Below are positions 17,674-25,202 of a DNA stretch of 64,000 nucleotides, piece by piece (position 1 is the first letter of the stretch; every line of letters starts with the position of its first letter). This DNA comes from Ignavibacteria bacterium (lineage in GTDB: Bacteria > Bacteroidota > Ignavibacteria > Kapaibacteriales > Kapaibacteriaceae). The notes beneath the pieces were generated by a model. That model ran no database searches, was not told the origin of the DNA, and was given only the letters and a program-made list of their open reading frames with translations. A program made the translations under genes and the position numbers. The stretch is from the NCBI GenBank assembly GCA_016707005.1, contig JADJIQ010000002.1, forward strand, positions 812,740 through 876,739, written 5' to 3'.

Positions 17674-17690
17674 ATACGATCAAACCGTAT
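17674..17690. promoter_or_regulatory. Inverted repeat upstream of kdpA (candidate KdpE operator)
   Basis: ATACG-ATCAAAC-CGTAT is a 5-bp inverted repeat with a 7-bp spacer, 62 bp upstream of the kdpA ATG in the divergent kdpA/lepA region. KdpE binds as a dimer to imperfect repeats upstream of kdp promoters in other bacteria. The assignment is by position only. Confidence 0.35.
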
Positions 17691-17706
17691 ATGGGTGATA
17701 TATGGA

Positions 17707-17794
17707 CGTCATTCCGTCATTTCGTCACCCCGTAACCTCGTAACCCCGTAACCTCGTAACCTCGTAACCCCGTAACCCCGTAACCTCGTAACCC
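17707..17794 (+). repeat. Eleven octamers in exact register (CGTCATTC/CGTAACCT)
   Basis: Starting at 17707 the sequence reads as consecutive 8-bp units: CGTCATTC, CGTCATTT, CGTCACCC, then CGTAACCT or CGTAACCC eight times. The next octamer in the same register is CGTATCTT, which carries the lepA promoter element. Confidence 0.95.
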
Positions 17795-17796
17795 CG

Positions 17797-17804
17797 TATC
17801 TTTG
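17797..17804 (+). promoter_or_regulatory. TAnnTTTG promoter element (TATCTTTG) for lepA
   Basis: TATCTTTG is an exact consensus match ending 7 nt before the lepA ATG at 17812. It is built into the 12th unit of the octamer array, so array length would change what lies in the -33 region but not the -7 element. Confidence 0.6.
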
Positions 17805-17811
17805 TGGTCTT

Positions 17812-19611
17812 ATGCAGCACTACCGAAACTTCTGCATCATCGCGCATATCGATCACGGGAAATCCACGCTGGCAGACCGACTGCTGGAGCGGACCGGTCG
17901 TGTCTCGGCGCGCGAGATGACGATGAACCAGATCCTCGACGATAACCCGCTCGAACAAGAACGGGGCATCACCATCAAGCTTCACGCTATTCAGATGGAC
18001 TACGTGTCTCCATCGGGCGAGAAGTACAAACTCAACCTCATCGATACACCGGGTCACGTAGACTTCTCCTATGAAGTCTCTCGCTCCCTAAGTGCATGTG
18101 AAGGGGCTCTCCTGGTTGTTGATGCAACACAGGGCGTTGAAGCACAGACGATCTCGAATCTGTTCATGGCTCTCGAGCAAGGACTGGAGATCATTCCGGT
18201 GATCAACAAGATCGACCTGCCGAGTGCGGTAACAACGATCGACAACGTGAAGAAGCAAGTGATGGATCTCATCGGCTGTAAGGAAGAAGAGATGATCCTG
18301 GCTTCGGCGAAGGCCGGCATCGGGATCGATGAGATCCTCGAAGCCGTAGTAGCACGGATCCCACCGCCAAAGGGTGATCCGAAGGCTCCGCTCCGCGCAC
18401 TCATCTACGATTCGATCTTTGATGCCTATCGTGGCGTGGTAGTGAACGTGCGGGTCTTTGATGGCACACTCAAGGAAAAGGACAAGATCCTTTTCATGAA
18501 CACGAATCAAACGTATGAACTCGATGAAGTTGGCGTGCTCTACATGCAACGTCAGCGCACAGGAATTCTGGAAGCCGGCAACGTGGGCTACTTCACAGCC
18601 GCCATTCGTCGCCTGCAAGACTCCAAGGTTGGCGATACGGTAACGCTTGCCAACAACCCAACAGACAGACCCATCGAAGGCTTCCGCGAAGTGAAGCCGA
18701 TGGTGTTCTCGGGCATCTACCCTGCAGAGAGTGATGACTTTGAGGATCTGCGCGAAGCATTGGGCAAACTCACGCTCAATGATTCTGCGATCTCGTTCGA
18801 ACCGGAATCGTCAACAGCTCTCGGCTTCGGCTTCCGCTGTGGCTTCCTTGGCCTTCTGCACATGGAGATCGTCCAAGAGCGACTCGAACGTGAGTTCAAC
18901 CAAGTGATCATCACCACAGTGCCGAACGTTCGCTACAAGGTGATCACCACAAAGAACGAAGTGATGTGGGTGGACAACCCGGCTCAGCTGCCAAATCCAA
19001 CCATGATCAACGAGATCCAGGAGCCATACATCCGTGCGCAGATCATCGCCCCCTCCGAATACGTGGGTACGATCATGAAGCTGTGTATGGAACGCAGAGG
19101 CACGATGCTCGGACAGACATATCTCAGTGCCGATCGTGTTGATATGACGTTCAACATGCCCCTTGGAGAAGTGGTCTTTGACTTCTACGACAAGCTCAAG
19201 AGTAGCACACGGGGCTATGCATCACTCGACTACGAATATTCGGACTACGAGCGCGGCGAACTGGTGCTGATGGACATCCTGCTCAACGGCGAACCAGTTG
19301 ACGCGTTGTCGTCGATCGTCCACCGTCAAAAAGCCCACGAGTGGGGCAAAAAACTCTGCGTCAAGCTAAAAGAACTTATCCCGCGTCAGATGTTCGAGGT
19401 TGCCATCCAGGCATCCATCGGTTCCAAGGTGGTGGCTCGTGAATCTATCAGTGCTATCCGCAAGAACGTGATTGCCAAGTGTTACGGCGGCGACATTTCT
19501 CGTAAGCGGAAGCTGCTCGAGAAACAGAAGGAAGGCAAGAAACGCATGAAGCAGGTAGGACGTGTGGAGATCCCACAAGAAGCCTTCCATGCTGTACTCT
19601 CACTAGACTGA
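17812..19611 (+). CDS. lepA: Elongation factor 4 (LepA)
   Basis: The 599-residue translational GTPase has G1 AHIDHGKST at 13-21, switch region RGITIK, G3 DTPGHVD, G4 NKIDLP, the domain III segment FRCGFLGLLHMEIVQERLEREF, and the LepA-specific C-terminal domain ending KRMKQVGRVEIPQEAFHAVL. LepA acts on ribosomes, in initiation or back-translocation depending on the study. It leads the lepA-lepB-lepB-hemW operon; lepA-lepB and lepA-hemW linkages are both common in bacteria. Confidence 0.98.
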   Translation: MQHYRNFCIIAHIDHGKSTLADRLLERTGRVSAREMTMNQILDDNPLEQERGITIKLHAIQMDYVSPSGEKYKLNLIDTPGHVDFSYEVSRSLSACEGALLVVDATQGVEAQTISNLFMALEQGLEIIPVINKIDLPSAVTTIDNVKKQVMDLIGCKEEEMILASAKAGIGIDEILEAVVARIPPPKGDPKAPLRALIYDSIFDAYRGVVVNVRVFDGTLKEKDKILFMNTNQTYELDEVGVLYMQRQRTGILEAGNVGYFTAAIRRLQDSKVGDTVTLANNPTDRPIEGFREVKPMVFSGIYPAESDDFEDLREALGKLTLNDSAISFEPESSTALGFGFRCGFLGLLHMEIVQERLEREFNQVIITTVPNVRYKVITTKNEVMWVDNPAQLPNPTMINEIQEPYIRAQIIAPSEYVGTIMKLCMERRGTMLGQTYLSADRVDMTFNMPLGEVVFDFYDKLKSSTRGYASLDYEYSDYERGELVLMDILLNGEPVDALSSIVHRQKAHEWGKKLCVKLKELIPRQMFEVAIQASIGSKVVARESISAIRKNVIAKCYGGDISRKRKLLEKQKEGKKRMKQVGRVEIPQEAFHAVLSLD

Positions 19612-19615
19612 CCTT

Positions 19616-20587
19616 ATGGCCATTATCGATTCCATCTACAGCAAGCTCCCGATCGTGGGAGAGTTTCTCCTCGAACGTCGTAGGAAGATCAGAAACGCAC
19701 CCAAGCCCGAGACCTTTGGTCAGCACCTTTGGGCATGGGTCAAGACCTTGGTCTGGGCCATCTCCGTTGTGACCATCATCAACGGTCTGGCTCTCGCGTC
19801 GTTCACTGTTCCTACCGGGTCGATGGAACGCACGGTAATGGCCGGCGACTTCCTCTTCGTGAACAAGTTCATCTTCGGCCCATCAACGCCGCAGATCATC
19901 CCGTTCATCAACATGCCCCTTCCCTACTACAAACTTCCGCCGATCATGCCCCCTGAACAAGGTGATGTGATCGTGTTTGTGTTCCCGGGAAATCGTGAGG
20001 AGACCAAGGCGCCCCGTTTTGAGTATTACCTCAAGCGCTGTGTTGCTGTTGCAGGAGATACACTTGAGATTCGCAGTGGTCGCATCTATGTGAACAAGGT
20101 GGAATTCGCACTCCCTAAACACGGGCAGTTCTTGCAGATGACGCCGGAGATGAGATCGCTGATGCACGAGAACGACAGGGTCTCTACATTCCCTGTGGGC
20201 AAGGGATTCACACGTGACGATTATGGTCCGATCCGCATTCCAAAAGAAGGCGATGTGATCGCTCTCGACGAATCCAACTTTGACCAATGGGCGGTCTTCA
20301 TCGCACGAGAAGGTCACACAGTCAATGCCATGCGTCGCACCGTGGATGGTCAGGCCATCACGTCGTATACCGTTGAACGCGACTATGTGTTTGGGATGGG
20401 TGACAACCGCGACAACTCCCTCGACTCCCGCTTCTGGGGCTTCATCCCGGAAGAAGATGTCGTAGGCACACCAATGGTTGTGTATTGGTCGTGGCCCGTA
20501 GAAGACCCACAGACGGGTAAGAGCCTGTCGCTCTTCCAACGCCTCGGCGCCATTCGCTGGAGTCGACTCGGCACCATCATTCATTGA
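19616..20587 (+). CDS. lepB: Signal peptidase I (longer paralogue)
   Basis: The 323-residue membrane peptidase has a transmembrane segment at about 45-65, the catalytic serine in VPTGSMERTVMAGDFLFVNK, the catalytic lysine region YYLKRCVAVAGDTLEI, and the box E signature GDNRDNSLDSRFWGFI. It removes signal peptides from exported preproteins. Compared with the 200-residue paralogue next door it carries an insertion of about 90 residues between the lysine region and box E. It starts 4 bp after lepA. Confidence 0.95.
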   Translation: MAIIDSIYSKLPIVGEFLLERRRKIRNAPKPETFGQHLWAWVKTLVWAISVVTIINGLALASFTVPTGSMERTVMAGDFLFVNKFIFGPSTPQIIPFINMPLPYYKLPPIMPPEQGDVIVFVFPGNREETKAPRFEYYLKRCVAVAGDTLEIRSGRIYVNKVEFALPKHGQFLQMTPEMRSLMHENDRVSTFPVGKGFTRDDYGPIRIPKEGDVIALDESNFDQWAVFIAREGHTVNAMRRTVDGQAITSYTVERDYVFGMGDNRDNSLDSRFWGFIPEEDVVGTPMVVYWSWPVEDPQTGKSLSLFQRLGAIRWSRLGTIIH

Positions 20588-20588
20588 T

Positions 20589-21191
20589 ATGTCTGAGAAG
20601 GGGCTTGCAGACCTCAGCTTGCGCGACATTATCTCAACAGCACTCTTCGCTGTTGTTGTTGCCCTTGCCCTGCGGCTCTTTGTGATCGGGGTCTACACCA
20701 TCCCATCACACTCGATGTCAGACACGATCCTTGAAGGCGACAACATCCTTGTGAGCAAGTTGGCCTATGTCTTTCGCGACGTACATCGTGGAGACATCAT
20801 CATCTTCTCACTTCCGGATTCTCTCCGCGCAGACGAACATGATGACCTCTTCATCAAACGTGTTGTGGGACTTCCGGGAGACACAGTGCTCCTCACAGCT
20901 GACAACGTACTGGTGAATGGGATACGTCAACCAGAGCCCCCTGAAGCCCGTCCACCCTTCAATCCTCTTCTCGGGATCGGGGCCAGCAACGTCACGATCG
21001 TTGTTCCGCCATCTTCTTACTTCGTGCTGGGAGACAACCGCAGCAATTCCTTCGACTCACGGTATTGGGGCTGCCTGTCTGCAGATCGTGTAGAAGGCGC
21101 GCCGCTCTTCATCTACTGGTCGTTTGGTTCTACCAACGAGAACATTGTCCGCCACGCGCGCTGGGATCGCCTCTTACATCGCATCAACTGA
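20589..21191 (+). CDS. lepB: Signal peptidase I (short paralogue)
   Basis: The 200-residue protein starts one base after the longer lepB. It has one N-terminal membrane segment (about 14-35), the serine box IPSHSMSDTILEGDNILVSK, the lysine box LFIKRVVGLPGDTV and box E GDNRSNSFDSRYWGCL. It should be an active type I peptidase. Tandem paralogues may divide substrate classes, which would suit the heavy secretome, but that is inference. The stop overlaps the hemW start (TGATG). Confidence 0.94.
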   Translation: MSEKGLADLSLRDIISTALFAVVVALALRLFVIGVYTIPSHSMSDTILEGDNILVSKLAYVFRDVHRGDIIIFSLPDSLRADEHDDLFIKRVVGLPGDTVLLTADNVLVNGIRQPEPPEARPPFNPLLGIGASNVTIVVPPSSYFVLGDNRSNSFDSRYWGCLSADRVEGAPLFIYWSFGSTNENIVRHARWDRLLHRIN

Positions 21192-22510
21192 TGTTCGGAC
21201 TCTACCTCCATATCCCCTTCTGCGAAAAGAAGTGTTCGTATTGCGACTTCTATAGTCTGGAGTCCACCGAACATATCGACGCATTCGTCAACTCCCTCAT
21301 CAAGGAGATCGACCTCCGCTCCCCCGTCACGCCGAGCGAGGCGCAAGGCGAAGAGGCGAAAGGGCGAAGTGGCGATGGAGAAGTCGTCATGCCGAGCGAG
21401 GCACAAGGCGAAGAAGCGAAAAGGCGAAGTGGCGATGGAGAAATCGTCATGCCGAGCGAGGCACAAGGCGAAGAGGCGAAAGGGCGAAGTGGCGATGGAG
21501 AAATCGTCATGCCGAGCGGAGCCGAGGCACACACCTCCGTCTTCTTCGGCGGCGGCACCCCCTCCTTGCTCTCACCCGATGCCATGTCTCGCATCATCAC
21601 CCGTCTTCGCGAGCGCTACACCATCGCTCCGGATGCCGAGTGGACAATGGAATGCAACCCCGGCACCGTTACACCGGAACGCTTAGCCGCCTACCGCAAC
21701 GCAGGCATCAACAGACTTTCCTTTGGCGTACAGTCATTCACCGCCTCCGAGCTCACCTTCCTCGATCGCATTCATGATGCCGATGAAGCCGTTGCCGCAA
21801 TGGCCATGGCCCGTGAAGCTGGGTTCGACAACGTGAACATGGATCTCATGTTCGCCGTGCCTGGACAGACCATGGAGACCCTTTCCTACAACCTCTCACG
21901 GATGTTGCAGCTCGCACCGGATCACATCAGTGCCTACTCCCTCATCTACGAACATGGCACGCCCCTTTTCGCAAGGTTGAAGAAGGGGCTTATCACCCCA
22001 ACAAGCGAAGACATCGATGCTGCCATGTATGCCTTGGTGATCTCTACACTGACAGATGCCGGTTACATTCAATACGAGGTGAGCAACTTTGCACGTCCGG
22101 GCAAACAGTGCAGACACAACCTCACGTATTGGCACGCTGAGAACTACATCGCATTGGGTCCAAGCGCGCACGGCTTCATCGATACCACACGCTACTGGAA
22201 CCACCGCTCTCTCTCTGCCTGGACCACAAAGGTCAACGCCGGCGAACTGCCCGAGGCCAACCGCGAATCGCTCTCGAACGATGAACTCTGCTCAGAATAT
22301 CTCTTCCTCACGTTGCGGGCCGACGGCACACCCGTTGCAGAGTTTGAGCAACGTTTCGGAGTGGACCTTCGCAGCGCACTCATGCCGGATCTTGGACATT
22401 GGATGGACGCAGGCTTCATCATCGACAACGGAACAACTCTGCGCCTCACAGGCGAAGGGTATCGAGTGTGTGATGAGATCACGGTGAAGGTGATGCAGTT
22501 GGTGGGGTAG
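21191..22510 (+). CDS. hemW: Radical SAM haem chaperone HemW with an in-frame repeat insertion
   Basis: The 439-residue protein begins MFGLYLHIPFCEKKCSYCDFYS, with the radical SAM cluster Cys11, Cys15 and Cys18. It continues with FFGGGTPSLL, MECNPGTVTPE, SFGVQSF and NVNMDLMFAVPGQT, then the HemN C-terminal domain. HemW binds and delivers haem. Between the first helix and the FFGGGTPS strand lies an insertion of about 65 residues made of three 20-residue repeats (PSEAQGEEAKGRSGDGE type) plus a partial fourth. The chosen start overlaps the lepB stop; upstream codons are not HemW-like. Confidence 0.92.
   Translation: MFGLYLHIPFCEKKCSYCDFYSLESTEHIDAFVNSLIKEIDLRSPVTPSEAQGEEAKGRSGDGEVVMPSEAQGEEAKRRSGDGEIVMPSEAQGEEAKGRSGDGEIVMPSGAEAHTSVFFGGGTPSLLSPDAMSRIITRLRERYTIAPDAEWTMECNPGTVTPERLAAYRNAGINRLSFGVQSFTASELTFLDRIHDADEAVAAMAMAREAGFDNVNMDLMFAVPGQTMETLSYNLSRMLQLAPDHISAYSLIYEHGTPLFARLKKGLITPTSEDIDAAMYALVISTLTDAGYIQYEVSNFARPGKQCRHNLTYWHAENYIALGPSAHGFIDTTRYWNHRSLSAWTTKVNAGELPEANRESLSNDELCSEYLFLTLRADGTPVAEFEQRFGVDLRSALMPDLGHWMDAGFIIDNGTTLRLTGEGYRVCDEITVKVMQLVG
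21326..21521 (+). repeat. 60-bp tandem repeat, three in-frame copies inside hemW
   Basis: Copies at 21326-21385, 21386-21445 and 21446-21505 are nearly identical and exactly 60 bp apart. A 16-bp partial fourth copy follows. Each begins CGTCAYGCCGAGCGAGGCRC. Because 60 is a multiple of three, the reading frame of hemW is kept. The unit starts with the same GTCATnCCGAG motif as the intergenic repeats at 22511-22812. Confidence 0.97.
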
Positions 22511-22705
22511 AGGTCCCTCGTCGCTCTGGGCACGGCATGCCGTGCCCCTACGCTTCTCGGGATGACGCAGCTCGCTGTCTTTCTGGTGCTCTACAGGTCC
22601 CTCGTCGCTCCGCTCCTCGGGATGACGTAGCTCGCTGTCTTTCTAGTACTCTACAGGTCCCTCGTCGCTCCGCTCCTCGGGATGACGTAGCTCGCTGTCT
22701 TTCTG
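22511..22705 (+). repeat. 60-bp tandem repeat array between hemW and a T9SS gene
   Basis: Two near-identical 60-bp periods and a third partial one are seen (GATGACGTAGCTCGCTGTCT is a marker 20-mer near 22621 and 22681, with one change near 22561). On the minus strand the unit reads GTCATCCCGAGGAGCGGAGC, which is related to the hemW insert. With the terminator and further repeats it fills the 330-bp gene-free interval 22511-22840. A short open frame across it is repeat-encoded and not called as a gene. Confidence 0.92.
22528..22547. repeat. 20-bp perfect palindrome nested in a repeat unit
   Basis: GGGCACGGCATGCCGTGCCC is self-complementary over all 20 bases. It lies inside the first copy of the 60-bp array, where the other copies read directly from CGTCGCTC to CGCTCCTCGG, so it looks like a small palindromic element inserted into an older repeat. 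Confidence 0.85.
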
Positions 22706-22711
22706 GTGCTC

Positions 22712-22750
22712 AGAAACGCGAGCATCATCATGGATGATGCTCGCGTTTCT
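22712..22750. terminator. Perfect 18-bp hairpin, probable bidirectional terminator
   Basis: AGAAACGCGAGCATCATC and GATGATGCTCGCGTTTCT pair perfectly around a 3-nt ATG loop. It lies between convergent genes (hemW and the T9SS propeller gene). There is no long T-run immediately after the stem, so termination efficiency is uncertain; it could also be a palindromic repeat element. Confidence 0.65.
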
Positions 22751-22776
22751 CATATGTAACCGAATGCGGAATCAGC

Positions 22777-22812
22777 GTCATCCCGAGAAGCGGAGCGACG
22801 AGGGATCTCGAA
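22777..22812 (+). repeat. GTCATCCCGAG interspersed repeat, single copy
   Basis: The sequence GTCATCCCGAGAAGCGGAGC continues to CGACGAGGGATCTCG. GTCATCCCGAG...GAGGGATCT elements are a familiar class of short interspersed repeats in many bacteria. This copy links the two 60-bp arrays nearby by sequence. Confidence 0.8.
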
Positions 22813-22813
22813 T

Positions 22814-22858
22814 GTGTTAGAGTGCGAGAGTGTTAGATTGTTAGTGTGCTAGAATGCT
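22814..22858 (+). repeat. TGTTAGAT/TGCTAGAA octamer array at the 3' end of propeller gene 1
   Basis: Units such as TGTTAGAG, TGTTAGAT, TGTTAGTG and TGCTAGAA run into the last codons of the minus-strand gene, so that the terminal residues and the stop are repeat-encoded. It is the reverse orientation of the TCTAACAA unit found upstream of the same gene. Confidence 0.8.
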
Positions 22859-25045
22859 AATGGGTAGAGTAATGCTTGCGGAAGTTGCAATGATGCGCGC
22901 GAGATAGATACCGGATGAGAGAGCATCTGTCGCAATGGTTACTGTGTTTGAAGGTGCGTGGGGAAGCGAGAGAACGAGCTCTCCAGCAACATTGTAGATG
23001 TCGGTGCGAAGGATGTGTTCGTTGTTGTTGCGTGTTGAGAACGTGACGTGCGACGAAGCGGGTTGTGGGTAGGCATTGACGCTTACACGGGCATTGTTGT
23101 CCGATTCACTGACGCTTGATGTGGCATCGTAGATAAAGAGTCCGGAATCTCGCGTGGCAACCAAGAGTCTGCTGCCAACGCGGCCAACAGTTGAATTCAA
23201 ACCGGAGCGGACGAGAACGGGCTCCATGTTCGGATCGCTTGATGTAAACACGTCACCGTCAATAGTGATCCATGTGACCGCTGGGCCCGAACACACGGCA
23301 TGAATCACTAGGGGATAGTCCAGTTTTTGCCTTCCGAACATGGAAGGCTGATCTTGCCCACTCTGTATACGGATTGCGACCCTCGCTTCAAAGAAGCCAT
23401 CGAATGATCCTGACACCGTTAGCACCACGCCGAATTGATCCGATGCAACAGCTTTCAAGCTTCCGAAAAACGGGATGTCAACTTCTGACCAACCAGATCG
23501 AAAGACATACAGTCCACCAAGAGTGTCGGATCGATACTGTAATGGTTCTGCCCAAACATAGAGTTCGCCGTCGACTTCGAAAATGTAGCTTATCCGACTG
23601 AGCTGTCTTGAATCACCGGCAACACCATCCGGCAGGCCTTCAATGCTGAAGGATTTCCACAACGACGTGCTCGGGATATACTCGACCAGTCCCGCTTCGT
23701 GTGTTGCTGCGATCAACGATCCATCTTCTCTCCGAACAGCGCATCTGAAGTGGGTTTTATCGTCAACGCGAACGATTGTGTCTATCGTGGTTCTACGAAT
23801 ATCGATCAGTCGATATGGAGTGGTCTTAAGCCACCCCTCGCTATAGGCATTGTATGCCAAACCCCAGCCAAGTTCTTGACCTACCGCCAAACCCCAGCCA
23901 AGTTCTTGACCTACCACGGTATCAAGGGCTGTAGTTCCGTTGACGTCGATGGTATACCACCCATGTCCCGAGACACTAGCAATCGTCCAGTTCGGTGACT
24001 GCTTGATTTCAGTTACTAAAGCTAAGCGTTTACCCGGAGCTAGTTCGCCAACATCAGCCCCCTGCGCACTAACGATGCTATTGCGTCCACATCCAAGAGC
24101 AATGAATCGGGAAGAGTTGGAAGTACGAATATCCGTTCCAAACATCATGAGTCTCAAGGTTGTTGGACGGGGCTCCAACGAGATCGTATCAACAACAAAA
24201 CCGTCTACGGCAAGCCTTACTTCCGGCGGCAGAGAATCGGTTTCGTCATCGAGGAACACCGCAATCGTATCGCCATTCCACGGAAGGATCGTCGATCGTT
24301 TCGCTGTACCGATCAGCGTTTTTCGCGTCCATGGAATCTGCTTCAAATCAACGTACCACACAGTTCTTGAGCCATCTTGCGTGTAATAGGTCATTTCTCC
24401 ACGAACGACCAACTGATCAGGCACGATTGAATCTACGACACTGTTCCATGGCCCAGAGTCCTTTTGAATAAAGATCCCTTTTTGGACGCTCACACCTTCG
24501 TAAACAACGCCGACAACCAGATTACCAGATGAGGTGGACTGAATTGCCGGCACAGCGAGTACATCTCTGATCGTAGAATCACGCGTGTTCACCTCGGCCC
24601 ATGTATCTCCTTGGTCAGCAGATCGGAATATACCACGCCGACCGCCTCCACCCGTCCCGATCACAACAGAACCATCGCGATCTACAAACAGTGCATCAAT
24701 TTCTCTTCCAGCTGTTGGCGGTCGAATGGGCTCCCATTCAGAATTCTCAACATTGTAGCGATAAAGCCCATTGGGATAGCTGACGGCAGCATAGACGAAT
24801 CGACCTTGAGGGTCGAGTTCTAGATTCAGAATGCTCCAATACGTTGGCAAGTAGTCGATGTCGATCGGAATCGTCGAACACTCGCGTATCGAATCTGCAG
24901 TCGGCCCATAACATATGCCTGTGGGCGTAGCAACACACGCCAACTTCTCATTGGACCGAAACACATGAAACGATGACGGCAGATCCACAACCGTCTGCCC
25001 CACACACACGCCGGCCATCATCATGACCATGATCACATACTTCAT
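22841..25045 (-). CDS. Secreted beta-propeller protein with T9SS sorting domain (paralogue 1)
   Basis: The 734-residue protein starts at MKYVIMVMMMAG with a signal peptide ending VCVGQ; a GAGGAGGG Shine-Dalgarno sequence precedes the ATG. Propeller-like repeats of the BNR/two-component-regulator type follow (DRDGSVVIGTGGG, IFRSADQGDTWAEVNTRD). The last 85 residues are a T9SS type A sorting domain (VNAYPQPASSHVTFS, LRTDIYNVAGELVLSL, LSSGIYLARI). It should be exported by Sec and then moved across the outer membrane by T9SS. A 10-residue tandem duplication (VGQELGWGLA) is present. It is a paralogue of the next gene, most similar at both ends. Ligand and function are unknown. Confidence 0.85.
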   Translation of the reverse strand: MKYVIMVMMMAGVCVGQTVVDLPSSFHVFRSNEKLACVATPTGICYGPTADSIRECSTIPIDIDYLPTYWSILNLELDPQGRFVYAAVSYPNGLYRYNVENSEWEPIRPPTAGREIDALFVDRDGSVVIGTGGGGRRGIFRSADQGDTWAEVNTRDSTIRDVLAVPAIQSTSSGNLVVGVVYEGVSVQKGIFIQKDSGPWNSVVDSIVPDQLVVRGEMTYYTQDGSRTVWYVDLKQIPWTRKTLIGTAKRSTILPWNGDTIAVFLDDETDSLPPEVRLAVDGFVVDTISLEPRPTTLRLMMFGTDIRTSNSSRFIALGCGRNSIVSAQGADVGELAPGKRLALVTEIKQSPNWTIASVSGHGWYTIDVNGTTALDTVVGQELGWGLAVGQELGWGLAYNAYSEGWLKTTPYRLIDIRRTTIDTIVRVDDKTHFRCAVRREDGSLIAATHEAGLVEYIPSTSLWKSFSIEGLPDGVAGDSRQLSRISYIFEVDGELYVWAEPLQYRSDTLGGLYVFRSGWSEVDIPFFGSLKAVASDQFGVVLTVSGSFDGFFEARVAIRIQSGQDQPSMFGRQKLDYPLVIHAVCSGPAVTWITIDGDVFTSSDPNMEPVLVRSGLNSTVGRVGSRLLVATRDSGLFIYDATSSVSESDNNARVSVNAYPQPASSHVTFSTRNNNEHILRTDIYNVAGELVLSLPHAPSNTVTIATDALSSGIYLARIIATSASITLPISILAH
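23856..23915 (-). repeat. 30-bp tandem duplication within propeller gene 1
   Basis: Two adjacent identical 30-bp copies encode VGQELGWGLA twice. The paralogous gene has a single, diverged version of this segment (IGLGFQGGST), so the duplication is recent and specific to this copy. Confidence 0.95.
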
Positions 25046-25061
25046 AGTAGCCCTCCTCAAC

Positions 25062-25103
25062 CATTCTAACAATCTAGCACTCTAACAATCTAACAATCTC
25101 CCC
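25062..25103 (+). repeat. TCTAACAA octamer array upstream of propeller gene 1
   Basis: Units TCTAACAA, TCTAGCAC, TCTAACAA and TCTAACAA lie in 8-bp register in the promoter region of the minus-strand gene that starts at 25045. Confidence 0.85.
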
Positions 25104-25151
25104 AGCATCACGTGCTTCACGAGCCACGTAGATGGATGGCGTGCGTACGCG

Positions 25152-25202
25152 TTAATGTGCTAATGTGCTAGATTGTTAGAATGCTAGATTGTTAGTGTGC
25201 TA
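25152..25202 (+). repeat. TGTTAGAT/TGCTAGTG octamer array at the 3' end of propeller gene 2
   Basis: Units such as TGCTAATG, TGCTAGAT, TGTTAGAA, TGCTAGAT and TGTTAGTG run into the stop of the minus-strand gene, the same arrangement as at propeller gene 1. Confidence 0.85.

Noticed and set aside
17613..17706. kdpF upstream of kdpA
   Set aside because: The only ATG frame on the minus strand gives a short non-hydrophobic peptide ending in a stop; no KdpF-like single membrane helix is present.
17725..18057. Minus-strand frame ending in GYEVTRLRGYEVTG repeats opposite lepA
   Set aside because: It is antisense to lepA and its tail is the translated CGTAACCT octamer array.
22537..22737. Open frame across the 60-bp array downstream of hemW
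   Set aside because: It is wholly repeat-encoded with a 20-residue period; it has no promoter or start context and ends in the terminator hairpin.
22511..22812. CRISPR array
   Set aside because: The repeats are directly adjacent with no variable spacers, and no cas genes are present.
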